Positions 1-7,068 of a DNA stretch of 12,850 nucleotides are shown piece after piece. Each line of letters opens with the position of its first letter. The first letter of the stretch is position 1. The notes beneath the pieces were generated by a model that saw only the letters and a list, made by a program, of their open reading frames with translations, did no database searches and was not told the DNA's origin. The stretch comes from JBCBKZ01 sp039026975 (GTDB lineage: Bacteria > Bacteroidota > Bacteroidia > J057). Made by a program: the position numbers and the translations under genes. The DNA lies in the NCBI GenBank assembly GCA_039026975.1, contig JBCCLI010000169.1, positions 1 through 12,850 of the forward strand. Reading direction: 5' to 3'.

Positions 1-2
1 TA

Positions 3-227
3 GAGGGAATTAACCTGGAGGAAATCCTCGCCTCTTTTAAAGCAAGCTACAGTAATCATAAAATTAATGATGTAGATGGCGTCCGGGTAGATTTTCAGAA
101 CTCCTGGGTCCACTTGAGAAAGTCTAATACAGAACCCATCATCAGAGTATACTCAGAGGCACCTACACAGGAAGAGGCTGATAAGCTTGCTGATAAAATC
201 ATTTCAGAAGTGCAGCAACTGGTGTAA
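3..227 (+). CDS. glmM: Phosphoglucosamine mutase (phosphohexomutase family), C-terminal fragment
   Basis: Only the last 74 codons lie in the window; the gene enters from the left in the frame of base 3 and stops with TAA at 225-227. The segment is domain IV of the alpha-D-phosphohexomutase family, recognisable by the phosphate-binding loop LRKSNTEPIIRVYSEA, whose Ser-Asn-Thr-Glu-Pro and Arg hold the sugar phosphate. In Bacteroidota, single-domain-IV proteins with this loop are usually GlmM, which converts glucosamine-6-phosphate to glucosamine-1-phosphate for peptidoglycan and lipopolysaccharide precursors in the cytoplasm. A phosphomannomutase or phosphoglucomutase of the same family cannot be excluded, because the substrate-specificity loop and the catalytic serine lie outside the window. 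A strong terminator follows 25 bp downstream, so it is not co-transcribed with aceB. Confidence 0.8.
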   Translation, partial: EGINLEEILASFKASYSNHKINDVDGVRVDFQNSWVHLRKSNTEPIIRVYSEAPTQEEADKLADKIISEVQQLV

Positions 228-252
228 AAAGAAATCTAAGCATATATGTGTT

Positions 253-284
253 AATGCCCTGGCAGCTGCCAGGGCATTTTTTTT
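253..284 (+). terminator. Intrinsic terminator after glmM
   Basis: A perfect 13-bp inverted repeat, AATGCCCTGGCAG facing CTGCCAGGGCATT (centre 265/266), is followed directly by an eight-T run at 277-284. The stem is GC-rich in its middle and stands between glmM and the aceB promoter, so it insulates the glyoxylate operon from upstream transcription. Confidence 0.9.
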
Positions 285-332
285 ACCCAAAATAGTAGCT
301 ACCAAACCGCTTTTTGCGAAAAATTAGCATTT

Positions 333-376
333 AGCGAAAATTCGCTTGTTTTTCATTTTCGCTATTCCTATGTTTG
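333..376 (+). promoter_or_regulatory. Candidate aceBA promoter with overlapping palindrome
   Basis: TATGTTTG at 369-376 is a full match to the Bacteroidota -7 element TAnnTTTG. TTG at 346-348 lies 20 bp upstream, an allowed spacing for the -33 element. The inverted repeat AGCGAA-AA-TTCGCT (333-346) runs into the -33 element, and a related half, GCGAAAAATTAGC, lies at 316-328. That is where a repressor would sit, but the regulator is not identifiable from this window. Transcription would start near 382, giving a leader of roughly a dozen bases before the ATG at 394. The elements are seen in the sequence; their function is inferred. Confidence 0.5.
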
Positions 377-393
377 AACAAATCATAGCAAAA

Positions 394-2004
394 ATGGAAA
401 AATCACCTCCTACATTGGACTTAAAGGGAAAGCTTGAATTCACAGCTCCCCTCACATCTCCTTTCCAGGAGATACTCACCCAAGAGGCTCAGTCTTTTCT
501 GATAGCCCTCCATCAGAAGTTTGATAAGAGAAGGCAGGAACTCCTGCTGAACAGAAAGCGAAAGCAGCAGGAACTGGACTCAGGGGCATTACCTACGTTT
601 CTGGCAGAGACCCAGTCTATACGTGAATCAGATTGGAAGGTAGCCCCCCTGCCCCAGGATCTGCTTGACAGAAGAGTGGAAATTACAGGCCCCGTCAGCC
701 GGAAAATGGTCATCAATGCCCTAAACTCAGGGGCTAAGGTTTTCATGGCAGATTTTGAGGATGCAAATTCTCCTACCTGGGAAAACTGTATGGAAGGCCA
801 GATCAACCTAAGAGATGCTGCTAGAGGAGACATTCACTTTTTAGATCCTGCTAAAGACAAGCACTATAAATTAAATGAAGATACGGCCACCCTCCTGGTG
901 AGACCCAGAGGATGGCATCTGGATGAGAAGCACATTAGAATGGAGGGAGAAGCTCTGTCTGCTTCCCTGGTAGACTTCGGCCTGTTTTTCTTCCATAATG
1001 CTAAACCCCTTACAGCCAAAGGCTCCGGCCCTTACTTCTACCTACCTAAATTAGAAAGCCATTTAGAAGCCAGGCTTTGGAATGAAGTATTTGTATTTGC
1101 TCAGGAGTATATAGGGATTCCTACGGGAACCATCAAGGCTACAGTACTCATAGAGACCATCCTGGCTAGCTTTGAAATGGATGAGATCCTGTATGAGCTA
1201 CGTGAGCATTCAGCAGGCTTAAACTGTGGGAGATGGGATTACATATTCTCCTATATTAAAAAATTAGGGAAGCGGGCAGACTTTCTGGTTCCTAACCGTG
1301 CACAGGTAGGCATGACTGCTCCTTTTATGGCGGCATACTCTAAGCTGGTAATCCAGACCTGCCATAAAAGAGGTGTACATGCTATGGGTGGAATGGCAGC
1401 CCAAATTCCCATTAAAGGTGACCCCGAGGCTAATCAGGCAGCCATAGAAAAAGTCAGACAAGATAAGATTAGAGAAGCCTCTAATGGGCATGACGGTACC
1501 TGGGTAGCGCATCCCGGACTGGTAGGAGTGGCTATGGAGGTATTTGATGAGTATATGCCTGAAGCCAACCAAATCCATAAACCTATTTCTACAGACACTA
1601 TCACTCCCCTCCAACTGATAGAAGCACCTGAAGGCAGCATTACAGAAGAAGGTATTAAGATTAACATAGATGTAGGCATAAAATATATAGCCTCATGGCT
1701 CACCAGTAATGGGTGCGTCCCTATCTATAACCTTATGGAAGATGCCGCTACAGCTGAGATTTGTAGGACGCAGTTATGGCAATGGATTCGCCATTCTACC
1801 GCCAGGCTGGATGACGGAAGAAGTATCACGGAAAGCTTATACAAGGAATTACTGGAGAGTCAGATCACGGCCTTTAAGACTGAGATGGGAGAAGAAGCGT
1901 TTGAAAGCGGAAGATTTCCAGAGGCCATAGATCTCTTCAATAAGCTCGTCTTAGATACTGAATTAGAAGAATTTTTAACGCTACCAGCATATACCATTTT
2001 ATAA
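394..2004 (+). CDS. aceB: Malate synthase A (glyoxylate shunt)
   Basis: Condenses glyoxylate with acetyl-CoA to malate in the cytoplasm, the second step of the glyoxylate shunt. From the ATG at 394 the product is 536 residues, close to the 533 of E. coli AceB. Visible family features: the MADFEDANSPTWEN segment (~118-131), VRPRGWH (~169-175), the malate synthase signature REHSAGLNCGRWDY (270-283), and NLMEDAATAE (~446-455), whose Asp corresponds to the catalytic base of the family. The frame is open back to a TTG at 346 and has another ATG at 370. Both lie inside or before the promoter elements at 346-376, and the extra residues are hydrophobic and unlike the family, so 394 is preferred. It forms an operon with aceA, 19 bp downstream; no aceK follows. 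Confidence 0.95.
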   Translation: MEKSPPTLDLKGKLEFTAPLTSPFQEILTQEAQSFLIALHQKFDKRRQELLLNRKRKQQELDSGALPTFLAETQSIRESDWKVAPLPQDLLDRRVEITGPVSRKMVINALNSGAKVFMADFEDANSPTWENCMEGQINLRDAARGDIHFLDPAKDKHYKLNEDTATLLVRPRGWHLDEKHIRMEGEALSASLVDFGLFFFHNAKPLTAKGSGPYFYLPKLESHLEARLWNEVFVFAQEYIGIPTGTIKATVLIETILASFEMDEILYELREHSAGLNCGRWDYIFSYIKKLGKRADFLVPNRAQVGMTAPFMAAYSKLVIQTCHKRGVHAMGGMAAQIPIKGDPEANQAAIEKVRQDKIREASNGHDGTWVAHPGLVGVAMEVFDEYMPEANQIHKPISTDTITPLQLIEAPEGSITEEGIKINIDVGIKYIASWLTSNGCVPIYNLMEDAATAEICRTQLWQWIRHSTARLDDGRSITESLYKELLESQITAFKTEMGEEAFESGRFPEAIDLFNKLVLDTELEEFLTLPAYTIL

Positions 2005-2023
2005 CCCCTTAACATCAGGAATT

Positions 2024-3307
2024 ATGAACAATCGTGCGCAACAAATTGACGAATTAATCAGTGATTGGCTGGGTAACCCCAGATGGAAGAACGTAATAAG
2101 ACCCTACAAAGCTAAAGAGGTCATCAACTTAAGGGGTCGTGTGAAAGTAGAATATACCCTGGCAAAAAGAGGGGCAGAAAAATTATGGAGCCTACTCCAG
2201 GAAGAAGATCCCATATCCTGCTTAGGGGCTATGACTGGAAATCAGGCCATACAAGAAGTGGAAGCTGGGTTGAAGGCCATCTACTGTTCTGGTTGGCAGG
2301 TAGCAGGGGATGCTAACACAGCAGAAACCATGTATCCTGATCAGTCTCTTTATCCTGTAGACTCTGTTCCCTCACTAGTAAGAAGGCTCAATAATGCCCT
2401 CATGCGTACTGACCAGATCCACTGGAGTGAAGGAAATGAAGAGAAAGACTGGATGGTACCCATAGTAGCTGATGCGGAAGCGGGTTTTGGGGGTAATCTG
2501 AATGCCTTTGAGCTGATGAAGCATATGATAGCCGCAGGAGCTTCTGGCGTACACTTTGAAGATCAGTTATCTTCTGCCAAGAAGTGTGGACACCTGGGAG
2601 GAAAAGTGCTGGTACCTACCCAAGAAGCTATTCATAAACTAATAGCAGCCAGACTAGCCTCAGATGTGTTAGGAGTGCCTACCATTCTGATTGCCAGGAC
2701 AGATGCAGATGCAGCTAATCTTCTTACTTCTGATATAGATGACAGAGATAAATCCTTCTGTACAGGCGAAAGGTCTCATGAAGGTTTCTTTTATGTGAAT
2801 AATGGACTAGAACAATCTATAGCTAGAGGGCTGGCCTATGCGCCCTACTGTGATATGCTTTGGATGGAGACTTCCAAGCCTAACCTGGAGCAAGCCAGGG
2901 CTTTTGCAGAAGCCATTAAAAAGGAGTTCCCTGATAAAATGTTGGCCTATAACTGTTCTCCATCTTTCAACTGGAAGGCACACATGAATGATACTGACCT
3001 CATGAAATTCCGTGAGGAGCTGAACCAGATGGGATATAAATTCCAGTTCATCACCCTGGCAGGATGGCATGCCTTAAACAATAGCATGTTTGAGTTAGCT
3101 ACTGCCTTCAAGAACAAGGGAATGTATGCCTACTCTAACCTGCAACAAAAAGAGTTTGACAATGAGCCTGAAGGCTACAGAGCTATTAAACACCAGGCGT
3201 TTGTAGGTACAGGGTACTTTGATAAAATCCAGAATACTATCACAGGGGGTAATGCATCTACCATCGCCCTAAGTGGTAGCACGGAAGAAGAACAGTTTCA
3301 TAGTTAA
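2024..3307 (+). CDS. aceA: Isocitrate lyase (glyoxylate shunt)
   Basis: Cleaves isocitrate into succinate and glyoxylate, supplying glyoxylate to the malate synthase encoded just upstream; together they bypass the two decarboxylations of the TCA cycle during growth on acetate or fatty acids. The 427-residue product is close to E. coli AceA (434). The active-site loop KKCGH is at 186-190 with catalytic Cys188, preceded by VADAEAGFGG (~148-157) and HFEDQ (~176-180), which supply metal-binding acids. Later blocks include ARTDADAA, WMETSKP and YNCSPSFNWK, all typical of the family. The ATG at 2024 is 19 bp after the aceB stop, with a weak AGGA four bases before it. No truncation is seen. A clear terminator follows. 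Confidence 0.97.
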   Translation: MNNRAQQIDELISDWLGNPRWKNVIRPYKAKEVINLRGRVKVEYTLAKRGAEKLWSLLQEEDPISCLGAMTGNQAIQEVEAGLKAIYCSGWQVAGDANTAETMYPDQSLYPVDSVPSLVRRLNNALMRTDQIHWSEGNEEKDWMVPIVADAEAGFGGNLNAFELMKHMIAAGASGVHFEDQLSSAKKCGHLGGKVLVPTQEAIHKLIAARLASDVLGVPTILIARTDADAANLLTSDIDDRDKSFCTGERSHEGFFYVNNGLEQSIARGLAYAPYCDMLWMETSKPNLEQARAFAEAIKKEFPDKMLAYNCSPSFNWKAHMNDTDLMKFREELNQMGYKFQFITLAGWHALNNSMFELATAFKNKGMYAYSNLQQKEFDNEPEGYRAIKHQAFVGTGYFDKIQNTITGGNASTIALSGSTEEEQFHS

Positions 3308-3325
3308 ATAAGTAATTGGGAATAT

Positions 3326-3363
3326 GCGTGTCTATCTTACGTTCAGGTAGACACGCTTTTTTT
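3326..3363 (+). terminator. Intrinsic terminator of the aceBA operon
   Basis: GCGTGTCTA (3326-3334) and TAGACACGC (3348-3356) form a perfect 9-bp stem with a 13-base loop, followed by seven Ts at 3357-3363. It lies 18 bp after the aceA stop codon and closes the operon. Confidence 0.88.
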
Positions 3364-3603
3364 ATGTCCTTTTGAATAAGTTACCTCTTTAATCTTAGAT
3401 TATTGACCTATTTTAGATAGGGATATAGTTGTGAAGGTTTATAATCTGACGGGGAGGAAAAATATTAAATAAATTTTTCATGTAAAGGTAGGAATGTTTC
3501 TATTTGAGAATGAATATCTTACGCTTTTAAATGTTTTATTTTGAATGATAATTTAGCCATTCGGGTATACTTTTTTTACTATTCCCCCAAGATTGATGCA
3601 ACT
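3364..3603. other. AT-rich intergenic stretch without recognisable gene
   Basis: Both strands are interrupted by frequent stop codons and no RNA gene is recognised. A weak plus-strand promoter-like pair is present: TTTG at 3540-3543 and TACTTTTT at 3568-3575, seven of eight bases of TAnnTTTG, but the 24-bp spacing is long. It could serve the membrane-protein gene downstream, but this is not convincing. Confidence 0.4.
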
Positions 3604-3774
3604 TCATACAAAAAAGTAACGTTCTAAAGGAGTACCCAATCGTCGCTTTATGCCCATTCGAATACATAACCTACATAGTTCCTTTACCTCTGCTCTGGAT
3701 GTGTCCTCCTTCCGTGTTCGGATTCCCTCTGCAAGCACTTTAGTGCCCCTTTTCAGGCCTTCATTTAAAACCAT
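3604..3774 (-). CDS. Doubtful 56-residue reading frame, function unknown
   Basis: On the minus strand an ATG at 3774-3772, directly preceded by an in-frame TAA, opens 56 codons ending with TGA at 3606-3604. The predicted peptide is basic (rich in Lys, Arg and Glu), contains LCRLCIRMGIKRR near its centre and ends in LERYFFV. The composition is protein-like, whereas the opposite-strand reading of the same bases looks like a shadow rich in Ser, Phe and Pro. Against it: no clear promoter, no ribosome binding site, and CGA/CGG arginine codons where the neighbouring genes prefer AGA/AGG. The segment is also visibly richer in GC than its surroundings. It could be a small protein, a remnant of a larger one, or a structured RNA; I do not recognise it. 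Confidence 0.2.
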   Translation of the reverse strand: MVLNEGLKRGTKVLAEGIRTRKEDTSRAEVKELCRLCIRMGIKRRLGTPLERYFFV

Positions 3775-3826
3775 TTATCTAGCTAATGGGGACAGGAGAT
3801 ATGAGCTAAAATCTGCTGTCATTCCT

Positions 3827-4297
3827 ATGAAGCCCATCGCGTACCTATTCATGGGAACTCTACTCATATGTGTAGCTACTCCTTTTTTTAGGAGAACAGA
3901 TTTACTTGCATATACGGGATGGCATTTCATTATGGCTTTTGGCTTCCTGCTAATGATGGGAGGAGTAATCTCCCTGAAAGGCTTGGGCTCTTGGTTTCTC
4001 AAGCAGACTGTTTCATTTGAGAATGGAAAATTGATCCTGTATAAATCCAGATTATTCTTTCCCGTTATTTTTGAGATACCACTTTCCAATATTGACAGGA
4101 TTAGTTTTGATGAGAAATGGTTCTTCAGAGATACCGTTTTTCAGGAGGCCGTTCCTAGCTTACATATAGGGTCGCATACCATTACCTTTTTTGAATGGGC
4201 AGCTCCTGAAATGGCAGTGGAAATTAAGTCCCTCGTAGAAGAGGAAGTACAGGAGGACTCATTTTCATGGGTCCCTGCTATGGGCCAAATGGCTTAG
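3827..4297 (+). CDS. Small inner-membrane protein with two transmembrane helices, unknown function
   Basis: Not recognised. From the ATG at 3827 the product is 156 residues. Residues 4-20 and 33-50 are hydrophobic and should form a helical hairpin in the inner membrane. A short linker (KGLGSWFLKQ) is followed by about 80 residues of alternating strands (TVSFENGKLILYKSRLFFPVI, then IPLSNIDRISFDEKWFF), an arrangement resembling small two-helix proteins carrying a PH-like beta domain on the cytoplasmic side; that resemblance is an inference. The frame extends back to an ATG at 3650, but the extra 59 residues look non-coding and overlap a minus-strand frame, so the start just before the first helix is preferred. 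The stop overlaps the convergent prfC stop. Confidence 0.6.
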   Translation: MKPIAYLFMGTLLICVATPFFRRTDLLAYTGWHFIMAFGFLLMMGGVISLKGLGSWFLKQTVSFENGKLILYKSRLFFPVIFEIPLSNIDRISFDEKWFFRDTVFQEAVPSLHIGSHTITFFEWAAPEMAVEIKSLVEEEVQEDSFSWVPAMGQMA

Positions 4298-5874
4298 GCC
4301 TTAGAGGTAAAGTGAAAGCTTATGTTGGGAAATAATTCCTGAGTGGAATTAAGATCCCAGGCTGAAGTAGCTAAAAATACTTCAGCTCCATGCTTATCTA
4401 CAGCTAAAGATTTCAGTTTTCGTAGCCTAAATTCCTTTAACATCTGTGGGTCCTCTGCGGTGATCCAGCAAGCTTTATACAAGTTAAGTGGTTGGTAAAG
4501 GCAGGTAGCCCCATATTCATGTTTCAGCCTGTACTGAATCACCTCAAATTGAAGAGCACCTACTGTTCCTATGATCTTTCTACCATTAAATTTACTGGTG
4601 AATAGCTGGGCTACTCCCTCATCCATTAGCTGGTCAAGTCCTTTAGCTAACTGCTTGGATTTCATGGGATCCCCATTGTCTACATACTTAAATAGCTCAG
4701 GGGCAAAGCTAGGAATACCCGTAAAATTAAGGACTTCTCCTTCAGAAAGAGAATCCCCTATTTTAAAGTTACCGGTATCATATAGGCCTACAATATCTCC
4801 TGGATAGGCTTCCTCCACCAGGCTTTTCTTTTGAGCCATAAAAGCAGTAGGATTGGAGAATTTCATTTTTTTACCCAAACGTACATGCAGGTAGTTCTTG
4901 TTGCGTTCAAACTGGCCTGAACACACCTTCACAAAGGCGAGTCGGTTTCTGTGATTAGGATCCATATTTGCATGAATCTTAAAGACAAAACCCGTAAACT
5001 TATCCTCTAGGGGTTGTATTACTCTTTCTTCCGTTTCACTCTCCTGGGGTTCTGGCGCTATCTGCGTAAAGCAGTCTATCAGTTCTCTTACGCCAAAGTT
5101 ATTGATAGCACTACCGAAGAATACAGGCGAAAGCATACCTTCTTGGTACATTTCCTCATCAAAGGCTGGGTAAACGCCCTCTGCTAGTTCTACTTCCTCT
5201 CGTAATAGATCAGCAGCTCTGTCTCCCAGTTCTTCATCTAGGGTACCATCTTCCAGCTTAGTAATTTCTATAGTTTCTTCACCTTCCTGCTTTTTATGTG
5301 CGTCAAAGAGAACTAACTTTTTTTCAAAAAGGCTATACACACCCTGGAAAGAACTTCCCATCCCTACGGGCCAGCTGAGCGGACACACATTTAGTTTTAG
5401 CTTACTTTCTACCTCTTCCAGTAGCTCAAAAGGATCTTTCCCCTCCCTGTCTAGTTTATTGATAAAAACTATGACAGGCGTATCCCGCATTCGGCAGACT
5501 TCTACTAATTTCTCAGTTTGTGTCTCTACGCCTTTAGCCACGTCTATCACTACAATCACACTATCCACAGCGGTGAGCGTACGGTAAGTATCTTCAGCAA
5601 AGTCCTGGTGTCCAGGAGTATCAAGGATATTTATCTTTAGGCCTCTATACTCAAATCCCATGACAGAGGTAGCCACAGAGATTCCCCTTTGCCGTTCAAT
5701 TTCCATGAAATCTGAAGTAGTTCCCCGCTTAATTTTATTGGATTTGACAGCACCTGCTACCTGTATGGCCCCCCCAAATAGTAGTAACTTCTCTGTGAGC
5801 GTAGTCTTTCCTGCATCAGGGTGACTGATAATGGCGAATGTCCTTCTTCTGGCTATTTCTTTCTTCAGATTCAT
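4294..5874 (-). CDS. prfC: Peptide chain release factor 3
   Basis: A translational GTPase that removes RF1/RF2 from the ribosome after peptide release. The product has 526 residues (E. coli RF3 has 529). GTPase motifs are intact: G1 HPDAGKTT (18-25), switch I with RGTTSDFMEIE (50-60) and RGISV (63-67), G3 DTPGH (85-89) and G4 NKLD (139-142). SHPDAGKTT and SDFMEIERQRGISV are characteristic of RF3 and separate it from EF-G. The domain II region (GFVFKIHANMDPNHRNRLAFVK) and an RF3-type C-terminal domain follow. The start at 5874 is the only reasonable ATG before the first conserved residues. It lies downstream of the OmpA gene on the same strand, but a hairpin terminator and a candidate promoter of its own sit in the 73-bp gap. 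The last 4 bases overlap the end of the convergent membrane-protein gene. Confidence 0.97.
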   Translation of the reverse strand: MNLKKEIARRRTFAIISHPDAGKTTLTEKLLLFGGAIQVAGAVKSNKIKRGTTSDFMEIERQRGISVATSVMGFEYRGLKINILDTPGHQDFAEDTYRTLTAVDSVIVVIDVAKGVETQTEKLVEVCRMRDTPVIVFINKLDREGKDPFELLEEVESKLKLNVCPLSWPVGMGSSFQGVYSLFEKKLVLFDAHKKQEGEETIEITKLEDGTLDEELGDRAADLLREEVELAEGVYPAFDEEMYQEGMLSPVFFGSAINNFGVRELIDCFTQIAPEPQESETEERVIQPLEDKFTGFVFKIHANMDPNHRNRLAFVKVCSGQFERNKNYLHVRLGKKMKFSNPTAFMAQKKSLVEEAYPGDIVGLYDTGNFKIGDSLSEGEVLNFTGIPSFAPELFKYVDNGDPMKSKQLAKGLDQLMDEGVAQLFTSKFNGRKIIGTVGALQFEVIQYRLKHEYGATCLYQPLNLYKACWITAEDPQMLKEFRLRKLKSLAVDKHGAEVFLATSAWDLNSTQELFPNISFHFTSKA

Positions 5875-5881
5875 ATAGAAT

Positions 5882-5911
5882 AAAACTTACAGAAAAGTCC
5901 CATCTGTCAAA
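5882..5911 (-). promoter_or_regulatory. Candidate prfC promoter
   Basis: Read on the minus strand, TTTG (5911-5908) and TAAGTTTT (5889-5882; seven of eight bases of TAnnTTTG) are separated by 18 bp. The -7 element ends seven bases before the prfC ATG, so the transcript would be almost leaderless. The -33 TTTG is in the loop of the preceding terminator hairpin. The last base of the -7 element deviates from consensus. Confidence 0.35.
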
Positions 5912-5925
5912 GACAAATGGGACTT
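5887..5925 (-). terminator. Intrinsic terminator after the OmpA-family gene
   Basis: On the minus strand AAGTCCCATTTGT (5925-5913) pairs with ACAGATGGGACTT (5907-5895) with a single wobble pair. The stem is followed by a T-rich stretch (TTCTGTAAG after the stem's final TT). In the other direction the stem is followed by As, so it ends leftward transcription of the OmpA gene. Confidence 0.7.
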
Positions 5926-5947
5926 AAAAGTTAAAATTTGGTTAGAA

Positions 5948-6703
5948 TTAGCTTCCGCTGCTAGTTCCTCCGTTAGTATCTTGATAGATTTTATACAGCC
6001 CGTCTAGCTCAGGAGCTATCACAAACTCAGTACGACGGTTTTGCTCACGTCCTTCCTTAGTCTCGTTAGAAGCTATTGGCTGAGTATCTCCTTTTCCTGT
6101 GGCAGTCAGACGGTTTCCATCTACACCCATATCTTCAAGTGCTCTTACTACTGCAAGTGCTCTTGCGGTACTAAGACCCCAGTTATCTCTATACTGTCTG
6201 TGAATTTTTACTGGCTCACTGTCGGTATGTCCTTCAATTAGGATATCAAGATCACCGTTACTTTTTAGAATATCAGCTAGCGTAGATACTACATCCTTAG
6301 ATCCCTTGTCCATAGAAGAACGGCCAGATCTAAACAGGATATCATTAGCCATAGTGATATACAGTTTTCCTTCTCTGTAATCAACTTTAACCTGATTTTC
6401 ATCATAACTTTCGAAGGCTTCAGCGATAGCATCATGTAAGCCAGAGATCTTTACGTTATTAGCCTTAACAGTCTCACTTAGCTTAGCTATCTCTTCTTCG
6501 CTCATGTTCAGGTTTTGTTGAAGTTTCTGAGAACTTTCCTGAAGTTTTACATTTTCTTCTTGTGAAGAAGCTAGTTCACTTTCCAGTGCACTCTTCTCAG
6601 CAGCAGCAGCAGCCATAGCTTCATCATATTTCTTTTTGGAAACACATGAGGTCATTAGAAGAACGGCTAGTGCCAGGGTAAATAGTTTACTCAAGTTTTT
6701 CAT
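5948..6703 (-). CDS. OmpA-family peptidoglycan-binding lipoprotein
   Basis: Starting at the ATG at 6703, the 251-residue product begins with a lipoprotein signal peptide (MKNLSKLFTLALAVLLMTSC) with lipobox MTSC and acylated Cys20. Residues ~25-90 are Ala/Glu/Ser-rich and should form a coiled coil. Residues ~115-230 form an OmpA C-terminal domain: FRSGRSSM, then IEGHTDSEP with Asp161, STARALAVVRAL with Arg181, and EQNRRTEFVI. The Asp and Arg match the diaminopimelate-contacting pair of the family. The likely role is tethering the outer membrane to peptidoglycan. The frame is open 26 codons further upstream, but those residues would bury the signal peptide. A terminator follows. The charged CVSKKKYDE after the lipid cysteine is common among Bacteroidota OmpA lipoproteins. 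No partner gene is adjacent. Confidence 0.9.
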   Translation of the reverse strand: MKNLSKLFTLALAVLLMTSCVSKKKYDEAMAAAAAEKSALESELASSQEENVKLQESSQKLQQNLNMSEEEIAKLSETVKANNVKISGLHDAIAEAFESYDENQVKVDYREGKLYITMANDILFRSGRSSMDKGSKDVVSTLADILKSNGDLDILIEGHTDSEPVKIHRQYRDNWGLSTARALAVVRALEDMGVDGNRLTATGKGDTQPIASNETKEGREQNRRTEFVIAPELDGLYKIYQDTNGGTSSGS

Positions 6704-6806
6704 AGTTAAACAGGGTTTATGTAAGGATCCGTCAAGATTTAAGTTGAACTGATTATTACGGTTTTTGGTTTCTAGTTGCAACGTTATTGATAGTTCTTTA
6801 AATAAG

Positions 6807-6814
6807 CAAATGTA
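6807..6814 (-). promoter_or_regulatory. Candidate -7 element of the OmpA-family gene
   Basis: On the minus strand the bases read TACATTTG, a full match to TAnnTTTG, followed by C as is common. No TTG is present at the expected -33 spacing. Initiation near 6801 would give a leader of about 100 bases before the ATG at 6703, consistent with the non-coding look of the 26 in-frame codons upstream of it. Confidence 0.4.
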
Positions 6815-6922
6815 ACCCTTATTTATTCCCCTTGCGGTCAGTTATCATGCTCATATAACACATAAGCGCATATTTGCTTCATTTGACTTTTGCGATATTA
6901 CGACTATTTGCTAATCACAATT

Positions 6923-6990
6923 AATAAATGTTGAAGGTAACGATTTACTGTCATTTGGCATAGGGTATTAACGGGCTTTTAACATTTATT
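6923..6990 (+). other. Long imperfect inverted repeat / possible leader hairpin
   Basis: AATAAATGTTGAAGGT (6923-6938) can pair with GCTTTTAACATTTATT (6975-6990): 13 Watson-Crick and 3 G-U pairs, loop of 36 bases, the first 10 bp perfect in DNA. The wobble pairs are usable only in plus-strand RNA. If transcribed, it would lie in the 5' leader of the sugar-dehydrogenase-like gene. The arms are AT-rich, so stability is modest. Confidence 0.3.
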
Positions 6991-7068
6991 ATTAAAATCT
7001 ATCTAAAACAGTCAAAAGAATACGTTATTTTTATAGTTGAAGCTTTTTGTACCAATTTTATCGTCAAC

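Larger units (their letters stand above)
6704..7068. other. Divergent intergenic region between the OmpA-family and sugar-dehydrogenase genes
   Basis: These 365 AT-rich bases must hold the start signals of both divergent genes. The minus-strand -7 candidate at 6807-6814 and the hairpin at 6923-6990 are listed separately. The heptamer ATTTGCT occurs at 6872-6878 and 6906-6912 and reversed at 6805-6811, possibly as part of promoter elements. A plus-strand promoter for the dehydrogenase was not clear: TTTG 6882-6885 with ACTATTTG 6903-6910 is a weak pair. No RNA gene or further ORF is seen. Confidence 0.5.

Noticed and set aside
346..393. N-terminal extension of malate synthase from the TTG at 346 or the ATG at 370
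   Set aside because: The codons overlap a full promoter match, the residues are hydrophobic and unlike the family, and the length from 394 fits known malate synthase A.
1264..1703. Minus-strand open frames inside aceB
   Set aside because: They are shadows of the malate synthase frame, have no conserved features and lie wholly within a confidently called gene.
3640..3760. tRNA-like fragments (TTCGAAT near 3657 and short hairpins nearby)
   Set aside because: No acceptor stem or anticodon arm can be built around the T-loop-like string on either strand.
3650..3826. Extended N-terminus of the small membrane protein starting at the ATG at 3650
   Set aside because: The 59 extra residues look like an antisense reading (rich in Ser, Phe and Pro), and the first membrane helix begins right at the ATG at 3827. 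Not excluded, only less likely.
6704..6781. 26-codon extension of the OmpA-family gene to an ATG at 6781
   Set aside because: It would place 26 polar residues before a clear lipoprotein signal peptide; the stretch is better explained as leader RNA downstream of the TACATTTG element.
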